Shown piece after piece: positions 8,701 through 16,934 of a stretch of DNA of 48,221 nucleotides. A program made the translations under genes and the position numbers. The stretch lies in the NCBI GenBank assembly GCA_900318585.1, contig ONKY01000167.1, forward strand, positions 1 through 48,221, read 5' to 3'. Under the pieces are notes generated by a model, which had not been told where the DNA came from, ran no database searches, and was given only the letters and a program-made list of their open reading frames with translations. The first letter of the stretch is position 1; each line of letters starts with the position of its first letter. The stretch is from an uncultured Prevotellaceae bacterium. Lineage in GTDB: Bacteria > Bacteroidota > Bacteroidia > Bacteroidales > Bacteroidaceae.

Positions 8701-10968
8701 ATGAATATACTCGTCGACGGTCGCATCTGGTCTGTTTACTCGGCAGGCGTTGGTACATTCTTTACCAGTGCTATACTGGAATGGGCAAAGCAAAGTGACA
8801 GCGATACTTTTTACATCCTGCTCCCAAAGGGAATCGACAGCAAGTACGAATTAACGTCGATGCCCAACAACATCAAGTTGCTTGATTACTCCAATCGATT
8901 CTCCAAGCGACTGCCTAATATCATTATCCTGCAGTTGTTGGTGCCTTATCTGTGTCGCAAGTTGCACATTAGCCTCTATTACTCGCCAGTTCCCCATCTG
9001 CCCAATTTCCTTCCATCCAGCGTGAAGACGATGGTGACGGTACACGACGTCGTCAACATCGAGATGGCCCATACCATGTCGTGGACCAATCGTCTGGCAA
9101 CGAGCGTGTTTTTCGGACAGGCCATTAAGAAAGCCAACTGTCTATGGACCAATTCGCATTACACCAAGTCGAAAGTAGAGGAGTACTTCCCTCAACGCCG
9201 TTGTAAGGACATCTTTACCGGTGGAGCGATAGACAGGCATACCTTCTACCCCAGAGCGCTGTCAGAAGAAGACCGGCAGGCTATCCGACAGAAATATGGT
9301 ATCAAACAACAGTTTATTCTCTTTGTCGGCTCCTTGGAGCCCAGAAAGAATCTGAAGTTCCTGCTGACCATTATTCCTGACCTATATCAGAAGTATGGCA
9401 TCCAGCTGGTGGTGGTTGGCGGTAAGAGCTGGAAGAACTCTTCCGTCAAGGAAATCGTAGACTCTCCCTCCTTCCCTAAGGAATCGACTATCTTCTGCGG
9501 CTATATCACAAACGAAGAGTTGGCATCTCTCTACCGCTGTGCCGACTGCTTTGTCTCTGCCGCCCTTATGGAAGGTTTTGGCATGCCCCAGTTAGAGGCA
9601 CTTGTGAGTGGCTGTCCCGTGGTAACCGCCCATAACACAGCCATGATTGAAGTTGCCGAGGGCAAAGAGGGCGCAATAACCGTTGAGGGGTATGATGTCC
9701 GGAAATGGCAACAGACCATCGTTGGCATGATCAAAGACAAGAAGACGGTCAATCAGGCACAGCTCTCTGAGTATAGCTGGGAGAAAGTCATCAGCAGACT
9801 TGTCCATAGACTATGCTCGCTTATACTTCTGTTACTGTTCACGCTTCAGATACAGGCCGAGATACCCGTTGTTGCTTACTACGGCATTCCTATGGAATAT
9901 TCGAACGCGATTCGTTTCCGGGAATTCAAGGAGGCAGGGTTCGACGTATCTATCTGCTTCTACGATGATACCCCTGTCGACACGCTTATCAGAATACTGA
10001 ACGATGCTCAGAATAGCGGCATCAGGCTCTTGATTAGTAGCGGATGGGTATCTGTTCAGCCCCATGTAGGGATACCAAGACTGAAAAACCATCCAGCACT
10101 CTACGGCTATTTCTTGCAGGACGAGCCGTGGCCCAAGGATATTCCTGAGACGACGCGGCGCTATCGGGCGATGGCCAGATACGACACGTCGAAGCCTACA
10201 TACGTTAATCTTCTGCCTGACTATGGTGACGGAATGCCAAGGGAAATCAAAATGCCACCATACAAGCAATATCTCAAAGAGACATCGGCCATCGGACTAC
10301 CGTTTATCTCCTTTGACTTCTATCCTATCAGGGACTCTGGCGTCCGCGACACCTGGTATTCTTGTTTGGAAGACGTACGCCAGGAAAGCCTCCGGACGGG
10401 TAAACCTTTTTGGGCTTTTGCACTTTGCACGCCTCATGTGGACTATCCGCAGCCTACTATCGAGACGCTCAGGCTACAGATATATTCCGACTTGGCTTAC
10501 GGTGCGAAAGCTATTGAGTATTTCACCTACTGGACTCCCAAGCCTACCGACGAGTGGGACTTTCACGATGCGCCCATCAGCCTTGACGGACGCCGCACTC
10601 ATAACTATGCGCTGGTGAAACGTATGAATCAGGAGCTTCGTGGTGTTCTGCCTTTGTTCGACGGGGCCAAGATATTGTCTGTCAACCACATGGGGAGGAT
10701 TCCGGAAGGCACCACCAAACTATCACATACGCCTGTCAATATAAAGAAACTGAAAGTATCGGGAAGACAAGGCGCCATCATATCCACTATGCAGAAGGAC
10801 GGACACCTGTATATGGTTGTTGTCAATAAAGACTATCAAGGCGAGATGCAAATTCAACTGACAGCCAAGGCTCCCGTCAGGATGGTTACAAAGTCGCTGA
10901 CAGAGACAGCTGCCACCTCCTATTATAAAATAGGTGGTGGCGATATGTTATTATTCAAGCTAAACTGA
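8701..10968 (+). CDS. Fusion: GT4 glycosyltransferase + internal membrane segment + glycoside-hydrolase-like domain
   Basis: The 755-residue product combines two normally separate enzymes. Residues 1-368 are a complete GT4 glycosyltransferase with the E-x7-E motif (E291 and E299 in MEGFGMPQLEA) and FVGSLEPRKNLKFL. Residues about 371-388 form a hydrophobic, signal-peptide-like segment (LCSLILLLLFTLQIQAE). Residues about 390-755 look like a (beta/alpha)8 glycosidase of the GH-A/GH42 type found in Bacteroidetes, with GYFLQDEPWP (D474, E475) as the likely acid/base site and a C-terminal beta domain. I start at ATG 8701; a longer frame from 8635 overlaps the previous gene. No in-frame ATG, GTG or TTG lies just upstream of the hydrophobic segment, so the second half has no start of its own. 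Predicted topology: GT in the cytosol, GH in the periplasm. A sequencing or natural frameshift joining two genes remains possible. Confidence 0.82.
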   Translation: MNILVDGRIWSVYSAGVGTFFTSAILEWAKQSDSDTFYILLPKGIDSKYELTSMPNNIKLLDYSNRFSKRLPNIIILQLLVPYLCRKLHISLYYSPVPHLPNFLPSSVKTMVTVHDVVNIEMAHTMSWTNRLATSVFFGQAIKKANCLWTNSHYTKSKVEEYFPQRRCKDIFTGGAIDRHTFYPRALSEEDRQAIRQKYGIKQQFILFVGSLEPRKNLKFLLTIIPDLYQKYGIQLVVVGGKSWKNSSVKEIVDSPSFPKESTIFCGYITNEELASLYRCADCFVSAALMEGFGMPQLEALVSGCPVVTAHNTAMIEVAEGKEGAITVEGYDVRKWQQTIVGMIKDKKTVNQAQLSEYSWEKVISRLVHRLCSLILLLLFTLQIQAEIPVVAYYGIPMEYSNAIRFREFKEAGFDVSICFYDDTPVDTLIRILNDAQNSGIRLLISSGWVSVQPHVGIPRLKNHPALYGYFLQDEPWPKDIPETTRRYRAMARYDTSKPTYVNLLPDYGDGMPREIKMPPYKQYLKETSAIGLPFISFDFYPIRDSGVRDTWYSCLEDVRQESLRTGKPFWAFALCTPHVDYPQPTIETLRLQIYSDLAYGAKAIEYFTYWTPKPTDEWDFHDAPISLDGRRTHNYALVKRMNQELRGVLPLFDGAKILSVNHMGRIPEGTTKLSHTPVNIKKLKVSGRQGAIISTMQKDGHLYMVVVNKDYQGEMQIQLTAKAPVRMVTKSLTETAATSYYKIGGGDMLLFKLN

Positions 10969-10975
10969 TTCAGAT

Positions 10976-12034
10976 ATGATTTACGTTAATGGCAGATTCC
11001 TGACACAGCCCATGACTGGCGTAGAACGCTATGCCTACAGCATTTGTCGGGCCATGGCAAAGCTCCGGCAGCCTTTTGCGATTGTCTGTCCGAACGCACC
11101 TGTTCGTAAGGAATACGATACCCGCGACATGAATATTGTGCATTACGGCTTTGGCCGTTCCCACTTATGGGAACAGTGCATATTACCCTTCTATTTCGTA
11201 GGGAAAAAGGATGCTCTCGTACTTAGCTTCACAGGCTTAGGCTCAGTCTTGATCCGCAACAAAATCATGACCGTCCACGACCTCTCTTTCTTAGAGAATC
11301 CCTCATGGTTCTCGAAAGCCTATTACTGGTGGTATAAGCTGATGACTCCCTTGGCTGTCAGGACTTCAAAACACATCATCACAGTGAGCCAGTTCTCCAA
11401 GCAGGAAATACAGCGCTTCTATCCTTTTCTCAAAGAGGAGGACATCAGCGTCGTCTACTGTGCTGTAGATGAGGACAGATTCTATACGCAAGCAGAAAAG
11501 ACGGTTCCCGCAGAGCGTTTTGCTTTGGCAGTATCATCGCTCGACCCTCGCAAGAATTTTGACCGTCTTATCGAGGCCTTTAAGCATATTACGAACTGCC
11601 AACTCTATATCGTTGGCAAGCAGGGGTGGGTGTTCAGTCGTCAGGACGGTACGGAGGACGAGGTTCAGAACGTGAGATTCTTAGGGCGTGTAGATGACGA
11701 GGAATTGCTCCATTTGTATAACACTGCCACATGCTTTATCTTCCCTTCCATTTACGAAGGATTCGGGATGCCCCCTGTAGAAGCGATGGCCTGTGGCTGT
11801 CCTGTCTTGGCTTCTGATATACCTGTGCTGAGAGAGGTCTGCGGTGATGCGGCCATGTATTTCAACCCGTACGGTGTAGATCATATTTCTGAGGTAATCA
11901 GGCAATATTTGGAACATAGCGACGTTTATAGGAATAGGATGCAGGGTGAAGGATACCGAACAGTGAAACGGTTCTCTTGGGAGAAATCGGCGAAAGAAGT
12001 CATCCGATTGGTAAAATCACAAAAATGTGGATAA
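10976..12034 (+). CDS. GT4-family glycosyltransferase
   Basis: Cytosolic GT-B enzyme of 352 residues, probably adding a sugar to the lipid-linked repeat unit. It shows the N-terminal half with VNGRFLTQPMTGVERYA, the linker SSLDPRKNFDRLIEAF, and the C-terminal donor site IYEGFGMPPVEAMACGCPV with the E-x7-E pair (E261, E269). It resembles mannosyltransferase-type GT4 enzymes and is related to the GT half of the preceding fusion (same DPRKN / EGFGMP pattern). It starts 7 bases after the fusion gene, so it is cotranscribed. Donor sugar not determinable. Confidence 0.9.
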   Translation: MIYVNGRFLTQPMTGVERYAYSICRAMAKLRQPFAIVCPNAPVRKEYDTRDMNIVHYGFGRSHLWEQCILPFYFVGKKDALVLSFTGLGSVLIRNKIMTVHDLSFLENPSWFSKAYYWWYKLMTPLAVRTSKHIITVSQFSKQEIQRFYPFLKEEDISVVYCAVDEDRFYTQAEKTVPAERFALAVSSLDPRKNFDRLIEAFKHITNCQLYIVGKQGWVFSRQDGTEDEVQNVRFLGRVDDEELLHLYNTATCFIFPSIYEGFGMPPVEAMACGCPVLASDIPVLREVCGDAAMYFNPYGVDHISEVIRQYLEHSDVYRNRMQGEGYRTVKRFSWEKSAKEVIRLVKSQKCG

Positions 12035-12107
12035 AAGGAATGGTGGGCCATACAATTTTTGGGTCTTAATGGCGTTATAACTATAATAAGGCAGAAAAAC
12101 AGCGCTT

Positions 12108-13232
12108 ATGAAGAAAACGATACTCCAGATAGCAAAATACTATTATCCTGTAGAAGGCGGCATTGAAACCGTCACGAAATACATGGCCGAAGGTCTGACC
12201 AATTTCGACCATGTCATTATTTGCTTCAGTCAGGATGGTATCACACGCATGGATACCGTCAACGGCATCAAGGTCTATCGCATTGCCCCCTCCATGAAAG
12301 TCTCAAGTCAGGATATAGCCTTTACCTATTATCACTATCTCAAGAAGATTATCTATGAGGAGCAGCCAGACATTATTCTCCTGCATTGCCCCAATCCTTT
12401 TCTCTATCCCATCACGGCCAAGTTGACCCCTCGTGATACCAAACTCGTGCTGTTATGGCATTCTGACATTTTAGGCAAGGGTATCCTCTATCGTCTGGTC
12501 AACCGTTTCGAGCGTAGGCTGCTGAAGAAAGCCGATCTGATACTCGCTACCAGCCCCAACTATATTCACCCCTCGAGTCCAATCTATGACTATCGTGACA
12601 AGACCAAGGTAGTTCCTAACGGCATTATCAAGAAAGAATTCCGCTGGCGCAAAGGAGACGAAAACGTTGTAGAGGAAATACGCAGCAAATACCATTACAA
12701 GAAGATTGTATTTGTGGTGGGACGCCATGCCACCTACAAAGGTATCAACTACCTGATAGAGGCTGAAAAATACATCCAGTCTGACTGCATCATCCTTATT
12801 GGCGGCCGAGGACCTGAGACAGACAGGCTGAAGGCGATGACAACTTCCGAAAGGGTGAAGTTCATTGGCCGTATTCCCAACGATTATCTGCGTTGCTACT
12901 ATTATGCTTCTGACATCTTCGCTTTTACATCCTGCACCAAACAGGAAGCTTTTGGCATCGCTCTGGCAGAGGCCATGTACTGTGGCAGTGTGCCAGTCAC
13001 CTTTACAATCGAAGGCTCTGGCGTTAATTGGGTGTCAGTAGGGAATCAGACATGCGAGGAGGTACCTTTGGGCGATGTCAAGGCATACGCCGCCGCCATC
13101 GACAAGTTGCTCAGCGACAAGGATCTCTATATGCGCTATGCCACAGCAGGCAAAGAGCGTATTGCCAAAATGTTCACCAGCGAGAAATCCAATGCTGAGG
13201 CAGAGACCATTTTCAGGGAATTACTTGAATAG
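12108..13232 (+). CDS. GT4-family glycosyltransferase
   Basis: GT-B glycosyltransferase of 374 residues. N-terminal motif YYYPVEGGIETVTKYMAEGL is the acceptor-side glycine-rich loop; VVGRHATYKGINYLIEA opens the donor domain; the E-x7-E motif is E280/E288 in KQEAFGIALAEAM. It resembles WcaL/mannosyl- or galactosyltransferases of capsule loci. A 73-base gap with no clear promoter separates it from the previous gene. It is the last gene of the plus-strand locus and ends 3 bases from the converging sulfatase-family gene. Confidence 0.9.
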   Translation: MKKTILQIAKYYYPVEGGIETVTKYMAEGLTNFDHVIICFSQDGITRMDTVNGIKVYRIAPSMKVSSQDIAFTYYHYLKKIIYEEQPDIILLHCPNPFLYPITAKLTPRDTKLVLLWHSDILGKGILYRLVNRFERRLLKKADLILATSPNYIHPSSPIYDYRDKTKVVPNGIIKKEFRWRKGDENVVEEIRSKYHYKKIVFVVGRHATYKGINYLIEAEKYIQSDCIILIGGRGPETDRLKAMTTSERVKFIGRIPNDYLRCYYYASDIFAFTSCTKQEAFGIALAEAMYCGSVPVTFTIEGSGVNWVSVGNQTCEEVPLGDVKAYAAAIDKLLSDKDLYMRYATAGKERIAKMFTSEKSNAEAETIFRELLE

Positions 13233-13235
13233 CTG

Positions 13236-14948
13236 CTATTCCTGAGCGAAATAGTCGCTCCTGATGACCCATTCGGAGAGTCTCTGCACCTGCTCAGATA
13301 CTGAATTGCTATACTCTTTCTTCAAAAGCGTATGGCCGAAGCCCCGCCAATAGGGGGTGAGGCCAAACATATCCAACAAGGTAGTATAGACATCTATCTG
13401 GTTACAGGTTCCCTGCCATGCCGTTTCAGTATTGATGCCGCCATTGACGATATAAAGGGGCAGCTCCTCACTGATTTCACCCTCTTCCATATTCAGCACG
13501 GAGTGATGGGCATGATGGTCGGCTGTGATGACAATCACGCTTCGGTCATAGATTCCGCTCTGTCGTAAGGCACTAATATAATTCTCTAATTGCATGTCGA
13601 AATAATGGCAGTTGACCAAGTAATTGCGGTATTCCGGTGTCAGCGATTCGTCAGCCAGGGTAAAACCATGTTCCTCGCACTTGTCGTAAGGATGATGCAT
13701 CGACATTGTCAATATCATCGAGAAGAAAGGTTCCTTCGCCTTGCTGTCTGTCTGAGTTGCCATCTCAAACACCTGCGCGTCGTTCAGATCCCTGTAAATG
13801 GGCAGATCACCGTGATAGTCGAGCTTGGAATAGAGCTGCTCTATACCATATACCTCGTTCATGGCGTCCTGTTCCCAGAAGGTAGGCGACGTCGGTATAA
13901 CAGAATGTGAATGGACGGCTATGCCTCCTTCCGCAAGAGCCTTGGGCAGGCTGTGTGCCGTTCTGCTTTTCATCAGATTGACCGTGATGTCCGACTTTAG
14001 CGGCAGCAGTCCCGTCATATAGATAAACTGTCCGTCCGAAGACTCACCCATATTGATGTTCGGCAGTAGATGACCGTTGTAATAGACGCCACTGTCGCCC
14101 TTCAACTGATTCAGGAACGGCGTAATCTCTTTCCCGTCTACTATTAGGTCGGAGGTTACCGACAGATAGGACTCTACGATGATTAGAATCAGGTTCTTGG
14201 TATCCTCTCCCACCGTCTTCGCCGTTGTCCTATCCGAATAGTCCGTAAAGTTCTGTCTGATTTCCTCCCTCTGTGCATCCGTCAGCGTCATCCTCCCTTG
14301 GGAGAAATCGTCAAGGCACGTGAGCGTGCGTCGGATGAAGCCGCCTCGGAACAGCATGTTGTTGGGAGCCTGATAATAATGCATACGCATGGGTGCGAAC
14401 CTTGTGTAGGATACTTGAAATGAATCATCACGGAAGAGTCCCATCACCAGGATAAACACAGCCACCGAAGCCAACATCGCAGTCCAAAGCGTTCCCAGCG
14501 TCTTTAAGTATCTCCGTTGCAACGCCTTACCGTCGTACCGCCGATAGAACCATCCGAAGAGCAAGGCCAACAAGACAACATATAAATCAGTAATCCTGAA
14601 CGCCTTCCAAATACATCTCATGACCTCGCCGTCGTTCAGGTTGCCCATCTGCGTAATGGCCAAAACCGGGATATAGTGGTCAAAGAATCTGGCGTACAAC
14701 ACATTGGAGAGTGCAAGAACCGTGGTACAGATATAGGTGACAAGCAGAGTGGGCTTCACCCTTCCCCATGTCACCAACAGACCTATCATGAAGAAACTGA
14801 ACGTGTCAATCAGGCATGAAAAGACATTGCTGAAGATGGCATCTGCCCTAAACGGATACTCAAACTCTACCGTTAAGGCCAACTGCCAGTGCATCAATAG
14901 CAAATTGACTAACGAGAGGACAAACAACAAAAGGAATTTTCTATTCAT
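13236..14948 (-). CDS. LTA synthase-like membrane sulfatase / phosphoethanolamine-transferase family protein
   Basis: 570 residues: an N-terminal membrane domain of about five helices (residues 1-175), then an extracytoplasmic alkaline-phosphatase-superfamily domain. Metal-site motifs are visible: LILIIVESYLS (E259), GESSDGQF where S303 sits at the nucleophile position occupied by Thr in LtaS, and the ADHHAHH metal cluster near the C-terminus. Such enzymes transfer phosphoglycerol or phosphoethanolamine to envelope glycans or lipids, so it may decorate the product of the neighbouring locus; this is inference from context. It converges on the last glycosyltransferase gene (3-base gap). Its promoter lies so close to the ATG that the mRNA may be leaderless. 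Confidence 0.85.
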   Translation of the reverse strand: MNRKFLLLFVLSLVNLLLMHWQLALTVEFEYPFRADAIFSNVFSCLIDTFSFFMIGLLVTWGRVKPTLLVTYICTTVLALSNVLYARFFDHYIPVLAITQMGNLNDGEVMRCIWKAFRITDLYVVLLALLFGWFYRRYDGKALQRRYLKTLGTLWTAMLASVAVFILVMGLFRDDSFQVSYTRFAPMRMHYYQAPNNMLFRGGFIRRTLTCLDDFSQGRMTLTDAQREEIRQNFTDYSDRTTAKTVGEDTKNLILIIVESYLSVTSDLIVDGKEITPFLNQLKGDSGVYYNGHLLPNINMGESSDGQFIYMTGLLPLKSDITVNLMKSRTAHSLPKALAEGGIAVHSHSVIPTSPTFWEQDAMNEVYGIEQLYSKLDYHGDLPIYRDLNDAQVFEMATQTDSKAKEPFFSMILTMSMHHPYDKCEEHGFTLADESLTPEYRNYLVNCHYFDMQLENYISALRQSGIYDRSVIVITADHHAHHSVLNMEEGEISEELPLYIVNGGINTETAWQGTCNQIDVYTTLLDMFGLTPYWRGFGHTLLKKEYSNSVSEQVQRLSEWVIRSDYFAQE

Positions 14949-14953
14949 GGGCG

Positions 14954-14984
14954 CAAAGATACGAAAAGTTGAGAGAAGAACAAA
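14954..14984 (-). promoter_or_regulatory. Promoter of the LtaS-like gene, possible leaderless start
   Basis: On the minus strand TTTG (14981-14984), a 19-base spacer, TATCTTTG (14954-14961). Only five bases separate the -7 box from the ATG at 14948, so the transcription start should fall on or next to the start codon. Confidence 0.75.
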
Positions 14985-15125
14985 ACAAAAACGTTTGTTT
15001 TTTCTTCCGAGACTGAGTGTCTTCGCACACTTTTGTCACAAGGTGCGATTTTTATATGATAAAAAAACAATGGTGATACAATAATAATGAGATTATTCTG
15101 TTATAGTAATAAAGAGAAACTGCGT

Positions 15126-16208
15126 ATGACAATATATCTACTTGGAGCTTTTTTACTAAGTCTGGTTTGCGGGTTTGTGTTCACGCCCGTCATTCTCGAC
15201 TATTGCAAACGGAAGAAACTCTATGACATTCCCAACGACCGGAAGGTGCATAAGAATGCTATTCCCCGTATGGGAGGCATCTCTTTCTTTCCAAGCATGA
15301 TTACCGCCTTTCTCGTCATTTTGCTCCTGTTGCCAGTATCTGAAGAGCATACCCTGCCTGTCACCATCTGGAGTGCCATCTTCATGATGGGACTGCTACT
15401 CATCTATATAACTGGCATTATCGACGACCTGACAGGCCTGAACGCCAAGACGAAGTTTGCCGTTCAGATATTCACTGGATGTCTGCTACCGTTTGCTGGA
15501 CTCTACATAAACAACCTCTACGGGCTTTTCGGCATCTACGAAATTCCCAGTTATATCGGTATACCACTGACCATCTTCATGATGGTGTTTATTGACAATG
15601 CCATTAATCTGATTGACGGCATCGACGGCCTGGCATCAGGTCTCTCGCTGTTCGCCCTAATTGGTTTTCTGGTTTATTTTAATTATTACGATACCTTTAC
15701 GCACACCTATTCCATCCTGGTGGCCGGCCTGATAGGCGCCTTGATAGCCTTCAGCTATTTCAATCTCTTCGGTAGTGCCGAACGTAACACCAAGATTTTT
15801 ATGGGCGATTCCGGCTCGTTGTCTCTGGGGTTCATCTTGGGCTTCCTTGCCATCAAGTGTGCTTCCAACAATACTACTATCTGGCCCGTACGTCCGGAGG
15901 CATTGCTGGTTCCCATCACTCTGCTCTTCGTGCCTATGGCCGACGTGGTGAGGGTGACCCTCTACCGCTTTATCCATCACAAGCCTCTTTTTGATGCCGA
16001 TAAGAACCACATTCATCACAAGCTGATGCGTTCCGGTATGAGCCAGCACCAGGCTCTCTTGACAATCCTCGGACTGGCTGTCGCATATGCCGCCATCAAC
16101 TTTGGATTGTATCCGCTTCTGAATTTCACTTGGATCATCCTCATCGACGTTCTTATATACAGTTTAGTTAATGTCTGTATTAACCAAATGAAGATTGTCG
16201 TGGCATGA
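15126..16208 (+). CDS. WecA/MraY-family undecaprenyl-phosphate sugar-1-phosphate transferase
   Basis: Polytopic membrane enzyme (about 360 residues) that transfers a HexNAc-1-phosphate from a UDP-sugar to undecaprenyl phosphate, the first membrane step of glycan assembly. Key motifs: GGISFFPS in the first loop, IDDLTGLNAKTK (metal/lipid site), DNAINLIDGIDGLASG (the DxxN...DGxDGLA motif), FMGDSGSLSLGF, and the His-rich cytosolic loop DADKNHIHHKL. I favour ATG 15126 (MTIYLLGAFLLS), which places the first helix at the N-terminus as in the family; an upstream ATG at 15087 would add 13 polar residues. It overlaps the next gene by four bases (ATGA). MurNAc-pentapeptide MraY itself is less likely because of the loop motifs and the context. 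Confidence 0.88.
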   Translation: MTIYLLGAFLLSLVCGFVFTPVILDYCKRKKLYDIPNDRKVHKNAIPRMGGISFFPSMITAFLVILLLLPVSEEHTLPVTIWSAIFMMGLLLIYITGIIDDLTGLNAKTKFAVQIFTGCLLPFAGLYINNLYGLFGIYEIPSYIGIPLTIFMMVFIDNAINLIDGIDGLASGLSLFALIGFLVYFNYYDTFTHTYSILVAGLIGALIAFSYFNLFGSAERNTKIFMGDSGSLSLGFILGFLAIKCASNNTTIWPVRPEALLVPITLLFVPMADVVRVTLYRFIHHKPLFDADKNHIHHKLMRSGMSQHQALLTILGLAVAYAAINFGLYPLLNFTWIILIDVLIYSLVNVCINQMKIVVA

Positions 16209-16774
16209 AACGATTCATTGATTTCATCGTGTCAGCCTTGTGCCTGATTATTTTCTCACCTCTTATTCTGGCTTGTTGGCTGGCCATCAAGCTGGGGGGC
16301 GGCCCTGCCATCTACAAGCAGGAGCGCATCGGACTGGGAGGTCGACCGTTTTACATTTACAAATTCCGCAGCATGGTGGTCGATGCAGAGAAAGAGGGCG
16401 AGGAACTGCTGCAGCAGGATGACGATCCGCGACTGACACGTATCGGCAGATTCCTGCGCAACCATCATCTTGACGAGCTTCCCCAACTGTGGAATGTATT
16501 CATCGGCGATATGGCTTTCGTCGGGCCGCGCCCGGAGCGCAAGTTCTTTATAGACCAGATTATGCAATTCAATCCGCGATATGCTGAGCTATACCAAATA
16601 CGCCCAGGTGTGACTTCATATGCCACGCTCTATAATGGGTATACGGACACTATGGATAAGATGCTCCGACGCTTAGAGCTAGACCTCTACTATCTGGAAC
16701 ACCGTTCATGGTGGTTTGACGCTAAGTTGCTGGTGAATACCTTCCTAAAAATCGTTTTCGGAAAGAAGTTTTGA
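16205..16774 (+). CDS. Small monotopic sugar-phosphate transferase (PglC/WbaP C-terminal type)
   Basis: 189-residue phosphoglycosyl transferase that loads a sugar-1-phosphate onto undecaprenyl phosphate. It consists of a re-entrant N-terminal membrane helix (FIDFIVSALCLIIFSPLI) followed by the catalytic domain with YKFRSMVVDAE, the Asp-Glu dyad D90-E91 in HLDELPQLWNV, and FVGPRPE. It lacks the N-terminal membrane domain of full-length WbaP. Its ATGA overlap with the WecA-like gene shows coupled translation. Having both kinds of initiating transferase in one operon is unusual: they may start two different glycans. Confidence 0.9.
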   Translation: MKRFIDFIVSALCLIIFSPLILACWLAIKLGGGPAIYKQERIGLGGRPFYIYKFRSMVVDAEKEGEELLQQDDDPRLTRIGRFLRNHHLDELPQLWNVFIGDMAFVGPRPERKFFIDQIMQFNPRYAELYQIRPGVTSYATLYNGYTDTMDKMLRRLELDLYYLEHRSWWFDAKLLVNTFLKIVFGKKF

Positions 16775-16815
16775 GGGGAAGTTAGGTAATTCTTCCTGTC
16801 TATTCTCAATTATTT

Positions 16816-16880
16816 TGCAAAGATACGAAAAAAAAGTATAAATCCTGCCCAATACATCGCAACTTTTTCGTATCTTTGCA
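16816..16880. repeat. Perfect 17-bp inverted repeat with divergent -7 boxes
   Basis: TGCAAAGATACGAAAAA at 16816-16832 and its exact reverse complement at 16864-16880, separated by 31 bases. Each arm carries a TATCTTTG -7-like element facing outwards (minus strand 16818-16825, plus strand 16871-16878). The plus-facing one precedes the MBG-repeat gene; the minus-facing one would run antisense into the PglC-like gene. Confidence 0.8.
16871..16878 (+). promoter_or_regulatory. -7 box upstream of the MBG-repeat gene
   Basis: TATCTTTG followed by GCAGCG, matching the -7 consensus. No convincing TTTG is found 19-20 bases upstream. The leader to the ATG at 16935 would be about 50 bases and A/T-rich. 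Confidence 0.55.
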
Positions 16881-16934
16881 GCGTGTTATGATAACAGGAC
16901 AAGATTATAAAAACATAATATAATATATTTATTT

